A DNA stretch of 64,000 nt from Rostratula benghalensis (taxonomy: Eukaryota > Chordata > Aves > Charadriiformes > Rostratulidae), in NCBI GenBank assembly GCA_013399305.1, contig VXAI01000018.1, positions 611,107-675,106 of the forward strand, in the 5' to 3' direction. Each line of letters opens with the position of its first letter. Positions within the stretch are counted from its first letter, which is position 1. Position numbers and translations under genes: made by a program. A model generated the notes under the pieces. That model saw nothing but the letters and a program-made list of their open reading frames with translations. It searched no databases and was not told where the DNA came from. This document shows positions 9,512-23,124 of the stretch, in pieces.

Positions 9512-10987
9512 ATCTGTCTCATGTAGCAGGAAAAGTTAGAAGAGTAGGGGGGGTGGGGAGAATGAAACCTTCATGACAGTGCACATTTGACCTTGATATT
9601 TTCACTGTCGCAGCCAAGGATTAAACTCTCCTATCGGGTTCCTCTGCCTGGGAGAGCTCCAGTGTCTTCAGCTCGAGCTGCACAGGGGTGTAGGATGTCC
9701 ATGCAGATGTCAGCAGTGAAGAGGAGAAAAACCTCACTGGTTTTGGGTTTGCAGCCCCACGGCAGCTTTTGGGGGGCTGCCAGTTAGCTGAGATACAGTG
9801 AACATCTCCTGGCCACGCTGCCCAGGCTGCCCAAATCCGTGTGTTTTCCCTTTCCCTGCAGAGAGATGCTTCCCCGGGACAAGGCTGCAGGAACGTGAAA
9901 CCTTGCCTACAAACATCTGGGAATTATACACAAAAATCTTTCTCCTGGAGCAGGCTTTGCTGCTGGTTGACACCTCGTTGTCTCCTGACGTGGCCCCGCG
10001 GCCACTGAGGTTGGACCCACAACCACTGCAGGCAGCTGATGTGCCATGGCCATTGAGAAAGGGAGCAAACTGTGGCTGTTCCAACTGCAAAGGCAGCTCA
10101 GGCTCAGCCTGGAGTCAGCTTTGGCATTGAGGGTGAGGGTGTCATCACCTGCAATTTAACAGTGGCCAAAAAAGCGTGCTGGGGATACAGTTTTCCCATC
10201 CTGTAACCTTCCCTTCTCTGTGCCTTCCTCCAGCCACCCTGGCACATCACACCACAGCAAGAGAGCTGCTGCAAAGCCTTCCTGCACAAGACTTTCTGTG
10301 CCCCTGGAAGGGCAACTTGAGAAACTGAAACAGAAAAAGCCATTTTCGATATTTGGAAACTCTAAGATCCAAGCCTTGCTTCCCCTCTGCAAGGCTTCTT
10401 TTGGAAACAAAGTAAGACCCAAATGACATACCCTAAAAATTGTAAGAGTGGTCTCTCTGATCCTTACTCACAAGGGGCCAGTGGACGGGATGATGCAGAA
10501 ATGCCCCCTTTGCTTCCTCCACAGCCAAAATGTGCTGTTTGGTTGAGCTGAAGCAGGAGGATTTGTGAATGTCTCAAATCAAGCCCAAATCAGGGCTTTT
10601 CCAGCACAGCCTCCCCTCGAGCTGCCTTGGAGAGCCTGCACAGCCTGTGCTGTTGATTGCTCATTAATACCAGCTAATTAACACAGGCAATTTCCTGTAG
10701 GTGGGGGTCATACCTGTACTTAAACTCAGGGATACACTTAAGTTTCTTCTTACCCAATGCAGTACAACTAACACAGACTCCTCACCAGAATACACCTGCA
10801 TCCCCGAGACCTTCACGGATGAACACGCAGAGGCTGAGGCACGGAGCCTTCTGCTCCTCTCTCCCCTTCAAAGCCCCCATTTGAAGCCAAACTTGACATT
10901 TACAGCTGGAAGCAACTGCTAAGAGACAGGGCAAAGACGGCAGCTACGGGGAGACCAGGCTCTGCTAACACCTGGGTTATCAGAGGC
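9512..10987. other. Non-coding sequence
   Basis: Unique DNA. A good 3' splice-site-like sequence (ttttccctttccctgcag) ends at 9861 and opens into a frame that runs to 10130, but no matching donor is obvious. 10640-10690 has two TAAT-type sites. Confidence 0.5.
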
Positions 10988-11041
10988 TTTTCCCAGGCTC
11001 TCTGCTTTTCCCAGGCTCTCTGCTTTTCCCAGGCTCTCTGC
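10988..11041 (+). repeat. Perfect 18-bp tandem triplication
   Basis: Three identical head-to-tail copies of ttttcccaggctctctgc occupy 10988-11005, 11006-11023 and 11024-11041, with no mismatch. This minisatellite is young or still changing. Confidence 0.97.
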
Positions 11042-13953
11042 CCACCCTGTGCCACCGCCCTCCGTGTCACTGCTCGTTTCACGCCTGTCACTTCCTTCCC
11101 GACCCCTTATTTTACCAGGAAAGATGGGAAACGAAAGAAAACCAGGAGCTTTCGGTATCTAGCTGCTGGGCTGCTAAAGTGAGGACGCCATTTAAAATGC
11201 CCAAGTTCAGAATACTTTTCTTCTCACTCCATTTCACAAATGGAAGTTTTCTCCACTTGTAAATTTATTTAAAAATAGACCCACTACCCATTAATTCAAC
11301 AAGGCTCAAAATGAGATTCTTTTACGTCTTGCCTTATAAGTCCGTATTTTCAAGAAGTTTATAGCTCAGCAGTGAACACACATACTCTCAACTTCTCCCT
11401 TTCCCCCAACTCCTCCCTTAACCACTTTTAAGCTGTGTGGGAGGTGAAAGCAGGGAATTGCTGCTTCCTCCAGCTTCTAGCCCCCTTCCTCCCCCTCCCC
11501 ATGCCCCACTGCACCCCAAAAGCCACCATGGAGAGCAAGGACACGTACACTCCTCACAGCCTCAAAGAAACCCCCAACAGCAATTGTTAAACTTCTCATA
11601 AATAATTTAAAAAAAAGAAAATATCCAAGAAGGCGGTAGGAGAAAGTTGCTCTATGGCATTTTTCTGGCACCTCCCAGCTTTTCAGGGTGCCCTTACTCC
11701 TTTCCAAATGGCAAGGAAAGACAGCAGACATCAAAAGGACAGCCTTGGAAACCAAAACTCTTCTGTCATACAGAATAACTCTGGCTTTAGGGTTTCTTCT
11801 ATCGGATAAATGCTGGATCAGGCACTTTCGGTCCGCTATGGTCTGCAGGATGCCAACACAGAAGTATAAAGCTGACACCAACTCTGTATTTACAGCTCTG
11901 CTCAGTCGGGTGGAAATTCCCCCAGATGGGCACACCGGATCCAGACCCAGTTTGAACGGACAAAGGGGTCTGGAAGTGCATGGACCAGGGATTAATTATC
12001 ACCAAATCATGCCCAAAGCAATCCTGGTCCAGAACAGCCTCAGCTGGACCCATCCTGATGCTGCCCTGAGAAACGGCTCTAAAACTGCTATTTCCTCCTA
12101 AAGAAGTGTGTCCCTGGGGGTGTTTGATGTCCAGACTTGGCTTTGGGGACAAAAAGGAGTCTTTCTCCGTTTTCCAAACCCTTTAGCCACGCAGAGCGGG
12201 GCAGATCAGCACCAGAATGGTTTGATGCTCTGTGCTGGGGTGATGCACTGCGGGACAGCAGGCATGACGCCGGGTGGAGGGGCTCGCCAGGGGATGGAGG
12301 GCTGTCAGCTCTGGCACAAACACAGCCCTTGGCAGCACCACATACGGAAGGAAAATCCCGTTCAGCTGCAAGCCCAGATGAAGTCAGCAGTTTTGGAGTG
12401 GAAATGCAGATTTTGTCACTTCTGAACCGAGATTTGATGGGGAATGTTGGAAGACTCAGCACCCCAGCAAAATAACCTGGCAGAACTGCATCTCTTGGGG
12501 GACATGATGACCTGTGTCCAACATCAAGGCTACGCAGCGACTGCTGACACCAACCTTTGGTCCCAATCAAGCAAAGCAGGTCCCACAGCTGCACCCGAAC
12601 CCTGCCATGCTTGTTAGCCCTCTCCATTCACCCTCCCCAGTTTTAAATTCCCTTGACAGCATAGATTATTTCCAACAACCATTAGGCAGAAAGCAGGATT
12701 TAGATCTGCTGGTGATAGTGGCCCCTGGACACCAAACACTTGAGTTACAGTATGCGCCGTCATTTTAAACATTCAATTCAGCATCCATATTAATGTCAAC
12801 ACAGAGAGGGCCTGGCATTACTCACTGACATGATAAATAATATGTAAAAGCACCAAAAGAGATTTTCCTGGTGGCTCAGTACCTGATTTGTCTTTGAAAA
12901 TGCAAAAAGATGTACCTCTGCTATAAACATGACTATGGAGCAATGTCTCAGATACAATCAAGAATAGGCTGTACTGGCTTTGGCTTCATGTCTAATGCAA
13001 AGTGACACTGGGAATGTGTTTTTCAACATCAAAAATGTTCCTTGTCTTCTAATAGGGATGGAGTGGGTTTGTCTGGCCTCATTTCAGCCCTATTCAAACT
13101 TGACTGTAACCAGGGTTTGAACTCAGGGGGTATGGGAAAAATGGAGCAAGGTGGAAGGCACGAGAGGGGATGAAAGACTAAAGGAAAAACTGTGCAAAAG
13201 TGCTGTGGCTGTTCAGTGACAAGTTTGTCTGGGGTCCAAGGGATATGGGTTGGGAAAAGCACAACAGAAAAGGAAAAGGAGAGCCCACACCTACCTACAG
13301 TGCCTGGGCTCACCTTCAGGGGTAAAATATCACCTTTCTAGGAGGAATCATCCAAAAACCAGCATCTCAATGGCCAAACTCTGTTCCCTGCCATGTATCA
13401 ACTTAACTCTTTTATTTTGGCTTCCCAAGAGCGAGTTACCCCCAACAGAAACTGCTGCTATCAGTGGGAAGCTCCCAAACCAACGCTGCAAACAGCTCTG
13501 GCGTGCGAATGCCTATCCTGTCATAACCAAAATAATTCCATAAATCTTCAGCACCGATGATGCACCCACAGCACACACATCCCAGGGGAGATGGGACCCA
13601 TCCCGGCACGAACTGCAGAACCCAAAGCCAGTGCCTGGCTCCTGCCCCGACTGAACCATTCCCTCCCGCCAGCACAAACCCGCCAGCTTTTCACAAAGTA
13701 AGATTTTTGTAGGATGCGCACAAGATGATGAGTCAATAGAATTTGATTATAAGATTAATATTGAAGAATGTGCTCATTAACCCCGCTGCTCACAATGACA
13801 GGATGTGTTGCCAACTTTCTGACAAAGAAACGCAGGAAATAATTTAGTGACTAACTACATGGAGAATTGCATTACTCCGGTATGCTCCCTGTATCCCAGT
13901 GTGTAAACATCCCTAACAGCACAGGAATTTTCCTTCCAAAAAAGAGGCACAAG
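11042..13953. other. Unique non-coding sequence, parts look conserved-element-like
   Basis: No repeat family seen. 11200-11345, 12640-13020 and 13690-13900 are AT-leaning with even complexity and many short TAAT, TTTAAA and TGACA words, as in conserved non-coding elements. Only a cross-species alignment could confirm that. Frames up to 179 codons (minus, 12088-12627) are unrecognised. Confidence 0.45.
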
Positions 13954-14149
13954 CTCAGCCAGAGTTGTGCCATTTGCTTGTTGGGATGCTTTCTTCTTGT
14001 TGCTTTTCCTTTCCAACACTAGTCATTAGACATCTCCTGAGAACTAGACATCTCAGCCAGATTTGTGCCATTTGCTTGTTGGGATGCTTTCTTCTTGTTG
14101 CTTTTCCTTTCCAACACTAGTCATTAGACATCTCCCGAGAACTGGGGTT
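13954..14149 (+). repeat. 98-bp tandem duplication (two copies)
   Basis: Copy 1 (13954-14051) and copy 2 (14052-14149) begin with ctcagccaga and match almost base for base through gagaact. I see two substitutions: g/t after gccaga, and t/c in the tctcc-gaga word. The last few bases of copy 2 diverge into unique sequence. The low divergence indicates a recent segmental tandem duplication. Confidence 0.96.
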
Positions 14150-17100
14150 TAACCAGAATTTAACTTGGGGTGGAGTCCCCAGATAATTTTAAGCAAATAC
14201 ATATTTTCAGTGCCTACTCCTGGCTGAACTTTATATTGTATATCTGGGTTTTACACAGCAGCTGACACGCTCCACCCCGGAGTCGGCTGCACTTCAGTCA
14301 CCAGCATCTCTGAAGGCTTTGGGAAGTGATCTGGAGTTTCTGGAGAACAGAAGCACTGCACGTGAAGCCAGGGGACTTGGCTGGGGCTTCTCCAGTACCA
14401 GATAAGACTGAATGAGATGGCCACATCAGCGATGGGTGTTAGCCTGACTTAAGGCAGATGGGTTTGTCTTTGCTGCCATAGGAAATAGAAAAGAAAACCT
14501 CATTCCGGCAGAACAGATCACTCGTGTCAGTCACCTTTTAAGATGCCAATTTGCTTTTTCCTGTCTGTATTTTTAATTCTCGGGTACCACAGCAAGTCAA
14601 TAGTTCAAGGCTGCAAAGTAAGTTGCTTCAAGTCAAATATTCAATTGTTATTAGATAACTTTGCCTCCGTTCAGCTGTGTGTGTAGGTGGGTTGCCAGGT
14701 TATGCACAGCACATAACGCCTGAAATTACATTTCACAGGGTGGAGAAAACTCTCCACTGCAGATAGCCAAGAACTGGATTTATGGGTTTGGGTAGGATAA
14801 TACCAACCTAAGAAGACAGAGAGAGGAAGAAGAATATAAAACCACTTCTTTTCCAGTTTCTCATCTTCTTCCTGAGGACGTCAGCACTGTCCCATCCAAT
14901 ATCATATCCTGTTCTTGTTGTCATAAATCTGCCCAGTACCAGCCCATCACACAGACCCTACACCACCCAGGAGATAATCTCATTTGAATTGGGAAGCTTC
15001 ACGTGGTACTATTGATCTCTGCTAATTAATGCTGTAGCTCGAGCTAGCCATGCTCCTGGCTTCTCCCTCACAGTCAAACAGCAACAATTTGAGGAGTTTC
15101 TGCTCATCCCCTCTGCAAACAGGGAGTTTGGAGTAGAGCAACTTTTAGATGCAAGGTCTTTGCTTGGATTTGCTCCACGTTGAACTAGAGATAAAAGATG
15201 GCAATGGCTTAATCACTCAGGGTGATTTGGGTTAAGGGGACAGCCACAAGAAATTGTTTCATATGTAAGAGAGACCTTGACCAGGATATTCCAAGCTTCA
15301 TGCAGTCCCAGCTCTGGGAATGACACACATTGGCTTTCAACCTGCCCGACTCCTGTCAAGCCCACCAAAGGGGCATTTCACCACCTCTCCCCTGGCTCAG
15401 GTGCTCTCCAGGAGTAATGTGTGAAAGCTTTGGGGCAGCATCAAGCATCGTTTTGCACCCCGAGAGTAAAAAACATACTCTGAAAGCCATTAAACATGAT
15501 GTGGATGGAATGCTCGGGGTTCTTGCCTCCTCCCATGGGAAAACATGGCAGATGCCAACAGATTTGGGCACCTCCTCTGTTTTTGTGGTCAATTGCTCTT
15601 ATCCAGCTGAAGATAACAAGTTCTTGGCCATGTGAAGTTCAGGTCAGAGCACGCACCAGTGTCCATGCCACAAAACTAGACAGTCTTGCTTTTGCTGTGT
15701 GCCTCTTGGCCCACGGTGACACTGCTCTCAGGACAAGTGAGAGCGCTGTCCCTATGGTGACTGAGCCGTCTGAGCAAAGACTCTGCTCAGGAAACTCTTG
15801 CACAGTCTGAAATATCTCCACCGATTTGGTGAGCTTGCACGTGTTGAGGCAATTCATTGTAGCACATTTTAACAAAATCAGTGAAAAGGAAATTACTATT
15901 CCTGATAGTCCCCAGGTACTAAAGAAGGATTAAAAGGAAATAAGAATCACTTGAGGAGTCTGTCCTCGGAAATTATAATCTACACAATTGCTTGTGGTAA
16001 GCAAAAACCAGGCAGAAGTTAATTCTCAGGTGAAATCAGAGCAATCTGCAAAACCAAAACCAAAACCGCTGCAGACTTTCCTGAACCCAAACAAAAAATT
16101 GCTGAATTTATGCACAGTGCAATTCCCATTAATTTGTTTTATCAACTGACTGGGGAACAACCACTGTCCAACCACCTCTGCTATCTGTTCCACGGGCAAA
16201 GGAAACAAGATAGCTACAAGACAACTGGAGAGCAACAAACCTTTGGAGAGCCTCCATCATCCCTGCACAGCAACACCAACAATGCAGCGTGATTATTTCT
16301 GCTGCCCTCAACCCCCTCGGTCCTCCTCATCCTCAGCACCACCCCAAGAGCTCAGAGGTCCACAAACACACAGCAGCAGCAAGTTGTTTGTTTTCAAGAA
16401 CCTTAAAGGTCATTTACAAATTTCTGTCTCTTGCCTGATGTCAAAAAGCATCATCTGAAGGCGATAGGTGGTGGAGCTGCTGGTGGGCCTTTCCCATGCT
16501 CTTCGCTAAATTTGTAAGAAGGGACACAACTTCCTAATGTAATTGAGGAAAATGGGAATATAAAGGGGGAGGTACCCAGCCTGGAGGGTCTTCGAGCTCC
16601 TCTGGGAGGGAGGCAGCTGGATGCAAAGCGGTGGGTGAGTGGGGGCACTTTGCCTGCATCTCTGCTTTTTTTGTGAAGAGCTTTTACGGTACTACAAATG
16701 TTCAAATGGCCCTTTGCTCCCAGGAACATAATTTCTTTGAAACAGGGGAGAATCCACATCTTACGCACGTCAGCCTGCATCTGCCTGCTGACACCAGTCC
16801 CTCTGGAGCTGGGATGACTTTTCATTTCCAAGATCCTAACCGGTGTTGTTCACAACCTCACCTCCTGTTAAAGCTGAAGGCAAGAGGAACATCTCACCAG
16901 GTGGGTCAACACTTTCCTTCAATGCACAAAATCATGTTTCACCCCACTTTACTGCATTTATTTAGGCATTTATTTTTCCTAACGCATGCCACGCTTTACA
17001 TTTTACAGCGCCAGATATTGTAAAAATTGTTTACTTCAGTTGAAAACACAGCTCAACTAAAATAAACAGACAAAAGGAATATCTCATTATTTACTGGTAG

Positions 17101-18159
17101 CTAGAGAAGGTCCATTCACTTTGCAAAGCAGTTGGCTGCAGGAAAGCACTTAAAAAACAAAACAAAACAAAACAAACCCCACCCCAAAAACAGAAGAATC
17201 TCCTTTATCTAAGCTTTGCAGCTATTATTTTGATTTTTTTCCTAACCAAACAAATTAAATTAATTTTATTTACAGTATGTTCCATCTAGCCCCCCATCCC
17301 AGGTCTTCCTAAATTGCTTAGTGACTGCACATAGAGAGGGAGAAAGAAGGGGGGGAAAAAAAGCCCAAACCCCAAAGGGAGCAGCTGCTCTCGAGAGAAA
17401 TCCCGACACAGTTCACACGCAGAATTTCATATCTGTGAGGCAACCCAGCTCAATAAACAACAAATTCATCTGGTTCGCCTCTGCTGCCTGGCAATATTTG
17501 CACTAAGTCGATGCATTTATTCCCCTGTTCCTTACTCCTGCAAGCAATAAAGGTGGCAGCTCTTCGCTCCACTCACAGAGAGAGTTGCCAGCTAAATAAA
17601 ACACTGTTATTAAAAAAAAAATAATAAAAAATTATATATTCAGCCTGAGGATCCTTGTTTTTGTGTGTCCATTGGTTAAAGGCTACCTCCACCCATAGCC
17701 CAGCGCTTGCCAAAGAGGCAGCTCCCAGTCTGGGCATCAGCATCCAACCTGCTCTGATCAACCCCTACCCAGTGCATTTCCATGGCAAACCATCTCTTTC
17801 TCACAATGCCTGCTCTTAGGGCTTCGTCACTTCATGGGTCAACCCAAAGTCTCATGAAGACACCCAAAAAAATCCCTTTAACCCCTACGGTTTGGCATCA
17901 GACCACAATTTTTTTTTCAAAATAGCCTGATCTTACAACAATGATATAACAGGAAAACAAATGAGCTGCTCTGGATCATGGTGACCCAGAGAAGCTGTTA
18001 CAGGAGCTTGGGAGCTGCTGGTCCCAGCTCCGGATCCCTGTGAGCTGGAAAACTGTAGTACTGCTGCTGTATCAGATATTTTCATATCTTTGTTCACATC
18101 CCACGTTGAGTGAACTGGGGCAAAACCAGCTTGTGCTTAACATGTATTAAGGCAGAGGG
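14150..18159. other. Unique non-coding sequence
   Basis: No interspersed repeat or gene recognised. It contains a 12-bp perfect palindrome TAGCTCGAGCTA (15035-15046), an AAAAC repeat (17151-17176) and a purine tract (17334-17363). The 17000-17110 stretch with a TGTTTAC forkhead core looks conserved-element-like. Confidence 0.5.
17151..17176 (+). repeat. (AAAAC)n microsatellite
   Basis: Four to five tandem AAAAC units, grading into A/C-rich sequence (aaacccc). Confidence 0.85.
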
Positions 18160-18181
18160 AAAAAAAAAAAAAAAAAAAAAA
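18160..18181 (+). repeat. 22-base A homopolymer
   Basis: The longest A-run in the window. No AATAAA or retroposed gene body was recognised upstream, so there is no support for a processed pseudogene. Confidence 0.9.
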
Positions 18182-21100
18182 GACCTTGAAGAAATATTTT
18201 TAAAAATATATTATGAATGAGAAATTTCAAGCTGACTGGCTGCAAGGGGAAAGAAAAGCCAAAATAGGGATGGGGTTGTTTTTTCACTAGCCCTTATTAG
18301 GTAAAAGGGCTATTTATAACTATTTCTAAGTGCCTCCCTGCTCTTCCCCATCCAAACCCAAAGCCTCTGGCACGACACTGTGAACCTCCTCTGCTGCCAG
18401 GGCGTGAACTCTGATGTCACAATTTCAAGATTATGGCATCACCGGCCAAGTTTCAGTCTATGAAAAAGCAACAGTCTCCACAATTCCCAGCCGTTCTTAT
18501 GTTACCTTAATTAACACCCAACAGCAGAAAGACAAAGGGACAGAACCAGCATTATTGTCCCCTCACTGAATCATTTTTCCCCATTTTTTGCACATTGTGG
18601 GCTGAAGATCTTCTGCCCTGATCTCTCTCTGTCCCTTGGGAGGGCTGGAGAGAGCAAAGTGAGCCCAGAGTCACTGGCTACTGCAGATGAGAAGACTTCC
18701 AGTGCTCCAGTTAGCCCTGAAAAGCTCAGTCCCATCCACAACTCGCACAGAGAGGATCTGGGTTTTATTTTGTTTTTCCTTCTCTATATTCCACTTTCCA
18801 AGGTGACAAACCAGAAATATCCACAGCCCCATCAAACTACCAAGGAGACAAGCAGCAGCATGTAATATTACTTATCAACAGCATCACCACTGGCATTATT
18901 TATTTAGAGATGCTGCAGGTGGGACCCGTGAAAGCTGAGTAGAAAGGGGAGGCTCTCTGCCAACCCATGGCACCAGGGTGTCCTCTCCATCCCATGGGCT
19001 CTATGGACTCCTGCTTCCCTACCGGCATTTTCCAAGACCCCCAAACCAGGCATGGCACTGACAGCCCAATGGGACGTGGAGGCACACAGGGCTGAGAAAA
19101 CCTTGCCCTGCCCCGTGCAGTTGGTTTGGCAGCGATTGTGGCAATAAGGACCTTATTTGAGCCCTTCCGAGTGCTTTAATGTGAAACACACTGTCCCCAA
19201 GGACATCCCTGGTACACGAACAACAGACGATGCCTACCCCTTTCTTCTCTACAACCTTTGAAGTTTTTGTCCCAGCGCCCTGCAAGGTTCGTGCCAGTTA
19301 AGAGACACGTTGGCAGCTACGGAGCCGATTTAATTGTTGCCATCGACTCGTTCCCAGACAAATGAATCCATTCATGATACACATACGCTGCGAACATATA
19401 AAATATCCCAGAGTTTTCACAGCCATGCACGAAACCATCAGTGGCTCCAGAGCAGGGTGGAGGGTGCTGCTGGTTTTCAAAGGAGAAATTTCTGGGGCTG
19501 ATCACAAAACTTCCCATCCAGTATTTAGATGGTGGGGGTCGCTACATGAAAAGCGTTCACGCCAAGTGCCTGCTTTTCTCCCCCACCCTGCTTGCCTCCC
19601 TCTCATCCCCAAAGCACAGCTCCCAAACCAAAACAAAAGGACCAAACTCAATTTTGATGAAGTCAGAATATTTTGCAGTAATAAAATCTGTTTCTACATT
19701 TCCTTTGATGGATATGAAGCGGAGCTCTGCATTACACACTGTAAAACTGCCATCCATCTCTAAATACAGTTTCATTGCTTATTTGCATTTATGGGACCGG
19801 CAGCCCGTGGGGAACCTCTCCCCTGCCTCTCCTTCCAGCCAGCTGCAGATGGAGACCTGCAAAATGCAGTCCCCAGGCAACCACGGACCCCAGTTTCCAG
19901 CAGGAAAGCATTCACATCCCACCCCACGCCAGCACAGACCCGATTTTCAGAAACTTCTTTAATCTCTTGTTCAGCGATGCCGTTGCAGCCCTCCCTGCCA
20001 TCACACAGGTGCACAAGCGTGGGGGAGAGGGGATAGTCCTCTTTCACCCCCCACCCTCACCCACCCTGTGATCCGACCAGAGAAATTCAGCCAATTCTGG
20101 ACGCAGCATGGTCTTGTTATGAATCTAACATCAGAAATGCTAAAATGTAATCTCTGCAGATACAGGACGCCAGTTGCATTGCATAGAACTAGGTGTGGAT
20201 AGTTACCTTCATTTAGGACAAAGGGGAGCAGAGCTTTGTACAGCAAAGCAAAATAAAAGAGAAAACCCTTAAATATGAGCATGCAATGCATTAGCTCAAA
20301 TCCCACCAGCTTCTACATTTCAAGTAGACAGAGGTTTCTTCCTTTCAGATTTCCAATAATGTCACAGCTACTTAAAAGCCAACTTCCAGGTGGGGTTTTT
20401 ATATGAACCAAGTATTCCTAATAATCTCTTAATTTGAGTTCAAGCCTGCTCCCTGCTGCTGCAAGCGGGAGGGTGGAGTTGCACATTTATGCAGAAGTAC
20501 TGGGATGCTGCCACTGTTTAGATTAGAGCCCTACTGGGAGGTTTCTCCTGGAAACACCCCATATATGGATTTCACAAGGAGAACAAAAAGCAAGAAGGCA
20601 GCACTAGTTTGGACCAGGCAGCCCTTGTCCCCACAGCTGGGGCTGGCTGCCGGCTAGTGTCCCCAAGCTGGGAGCAGAGCCTTTGAGATCCTGCTCGCTG
20701 GAATGGGGCACTGGGGACAAGTGCCAAGGACGCAGTTGGAGGGAAATTAGGACAATTCTCTAGCAAACCTCTCCTGTGATGTCTCAGTGTCCTGACCAGC
20801 CTCTGAGTCAGAAGTGAGACCTGGCAATTGCTGCCTGCAGAGGAAGACAGAGCTGGGAGCAACCTAGTAAGTGCTACTGGGAAGAGTTAGAGGGTTCAAG
20901 TGAGGCTGACAAGAAATGTCCTTCCCTACCTGGTCGCTTGATTACTTAAAAGTTCAGCACAATAAAATATGTGGAGATCATGCCACAAGTTGGATGACAT
21001 TAATTCAGCCTCCTTTTTTTTGCCATTTTTCTTTGCCCTGTTGGAAGAAAACACTGTTCCCATTGGTAAAAATCTGTCACTCGATTCCCAAACACTGAGT

Positions 21101-22076
21101 TTGTTCTTAAAAGTCAAGACTTGGGACGTGCCATTCCCAGGACCATCAAGTGGTTGATCACCCCTGTGTTCTCCTGCATTGCTCTGAAAGAAATCAGCAT
21201 TTGCCACTGCAGTTTTTAAGGCAATCCTTCCATGTTCAAACAGAAATTGCTATTTTTAATGTGTCATTCATTTGAAAGGAGCATGAACTGGAGTGGGTAA
21301 ACTCCCCTATTCCCATGATCCACAAGTTCTGGCAGCCCAGGGCCAAATCCTGTACTGGGAATCCATAGCACAACTCCATCACTATGGAGATACTAAGACC
21401 CACTTTGTGAAGCCTCCAGATCCTCGGCTCAACCAGAGACATCTCCTGATGTTATTTGCTTTGGCAGAACATTGTTTAATGTCTCTTACCCAAGTCGCCC
21501 TAGGATGAAGGCTGTCTCACATTCCTGCCAAAACCAGACTCAACATTGAATTGACTGATTAGGTCAAATGCTTTTGAGTACTTGGGCTCACGGTGGTTCC
21601 TCAGCCCATCAGAGGGAAACAACAAAAGCCCAAACAATGCTAGGCAGGGCCCACAGTGAGCAGAAATGCAGCGATTTTCCTCAAATAAGACCTCTGTAAT
21701 AGCCTTTCTGAGGCAGTGGCATCAGAGAAACAAAGACGTATCTGGTCATCCCAGATGACATCACGGCCAAGTCACCAAAGTCCACCCCAGAGCTCCCCTG
21801 TCCTTGAACACAGCCAATAAGTGGAAGGTGCAGCCCTTGCTGATGCCTCCTTTGGTTTCCTTGGAGTAGGAACTGGATCTCCAGCCAAGAGGCTCTGCTC
21901 CACAGCCTGCCCAAAGCACAGGGCTTTCAAAACACAACGCCTTACTCCAGACAAGTCACATCATGGTCTGCGGTGGTATTAATGGCTTCAGCCTCATTAC
22001 AAATTGCATTCTGATAACAAGCTGCTGAAATACCAAAGTTTTCTAAATCTTCCCTTCATCCCTGCTGTCCACTTGA
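18182..22076. other. Unique non-coding sequence
   Basis: No repeat family or exon recognised. A perfect CArG box CCATATATGG lies at 20559-20568. Overlapping plus-strand frames of 133 and 173 codons (19362-19962) are unrecognised. Confidence 0.5.
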
Positions 22077-22103
22077 ACTATAAATAGCCCTGGCATTTAT
22101 AGT
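22077..22103. promoter_or_regulatory. Inverted pair of MEF2-type sites
   Basis: Two 9-bp arms, actataaat and atttatagt, are exact reverse complements separated by 9 bases. The left arm extends to CTATAAATAG, a perfect MEF2 consensus; the right arm is a one-mismatch MEF2 site on the opposite strand. The core could also be read as a TATA box. Flanking sequence from 21960 to 22260 is AT-leaning and non-repetitive. Confidence 0.35.
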
Positions 22104-23124
22104 GGTACAGCCTGCCTTGTTGAAATTTGATTTAAAAGTAAAATTGGCCGGACTCCTTGTTAAATTATCATTGTTATTCATCTTTACAGATGTCCTCCCC
22201 TCTAAACACTGTCTAAACTTGAAGCTAAGAGCAGACGCGGAGTGAAGTCATTAGAAAAGATTTCCTGACAAACCTCAGGCACACGGAAGGGCTCGGTGCA
22301 TTTTTCACCTTCCACAGGAGAAAGCCTGGACAACTCCACACTCTTTACAAACCTCCGCTTATAGTCAGCTCTGCTCTTTCCCTACACATCAACTCCTGCA
22401 GCAAACTGCCTGGCATGGAGGGAAAGGACAAGGTTTGAGCATGTGGCTTGATTAGAAATTTATCGGATTTTGGAGGAATTTTACTGAAGGGGGGAAAAAA
22501 TGAAACTTTCATTGAATTCTTTTTACTTTGAAAGCTTTCTCCCTCCTGCTGTCATAGCTAACAGCCAACCTTATGCAGAGGTATTTGAGCATCTAACAGA
22601 AGCTTTCCCTGTGCAGGGCTCACTATTAAACTCTTTTTGGTTCTCTACAAACCATTAATGATGCCTTTTTACTCCCACGCACTCCACACTTGCAGGTGGG
22701 CAATGCTGGGAATCCACAGTCCTATGATTTCCTTGAAAAGTTATTTAACAGCAAGCACCACCCAGTGAAGTTCCTGCTGGGTCCATAGGTGATGGGACTC
22801 TACTCTGCAGTGGCTTTTGCAGTGTCCCCAGCACTCGTAGCCAGGTGGGCACCGTGCCAGGGTGGCTTCCAGGCACATCTATGGATCCTGTTCTGACATC
22901 CCCCTTTTCCCAAAATACACGGCCACGCACAGGAGCGCCCATTCATACATCTTTCTCAGCGAACAAAACCAAAAAAAAAAAAAATATCACCCGGATTTCT
23001 GGCAGAGTTTATTAGCAGCAGAGTTTATTATTGCTCCTGCTGCTGTGACACCTTGACGCTCTCCAGACTCCATCCATAGGTTGGGTAACCTTCACTTCCA
23101 GAGGGAAAACCGCCGGCTGGTGAT
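22104..23124. other. Unique non-coding sequence
   Basis: Ordinary DNA with a 14-base A-run at 22971-22984. A small direct duplication (gcagagtttatta) lies at about 23000-23030. No gene visible. Confidence 0.5.

Noticed and set aside
18160..18181. Long A-run as the tail of a processed pseudogene
   Set aside because: No AATAAA, gene-like body or target-site duplication is visible upstream.
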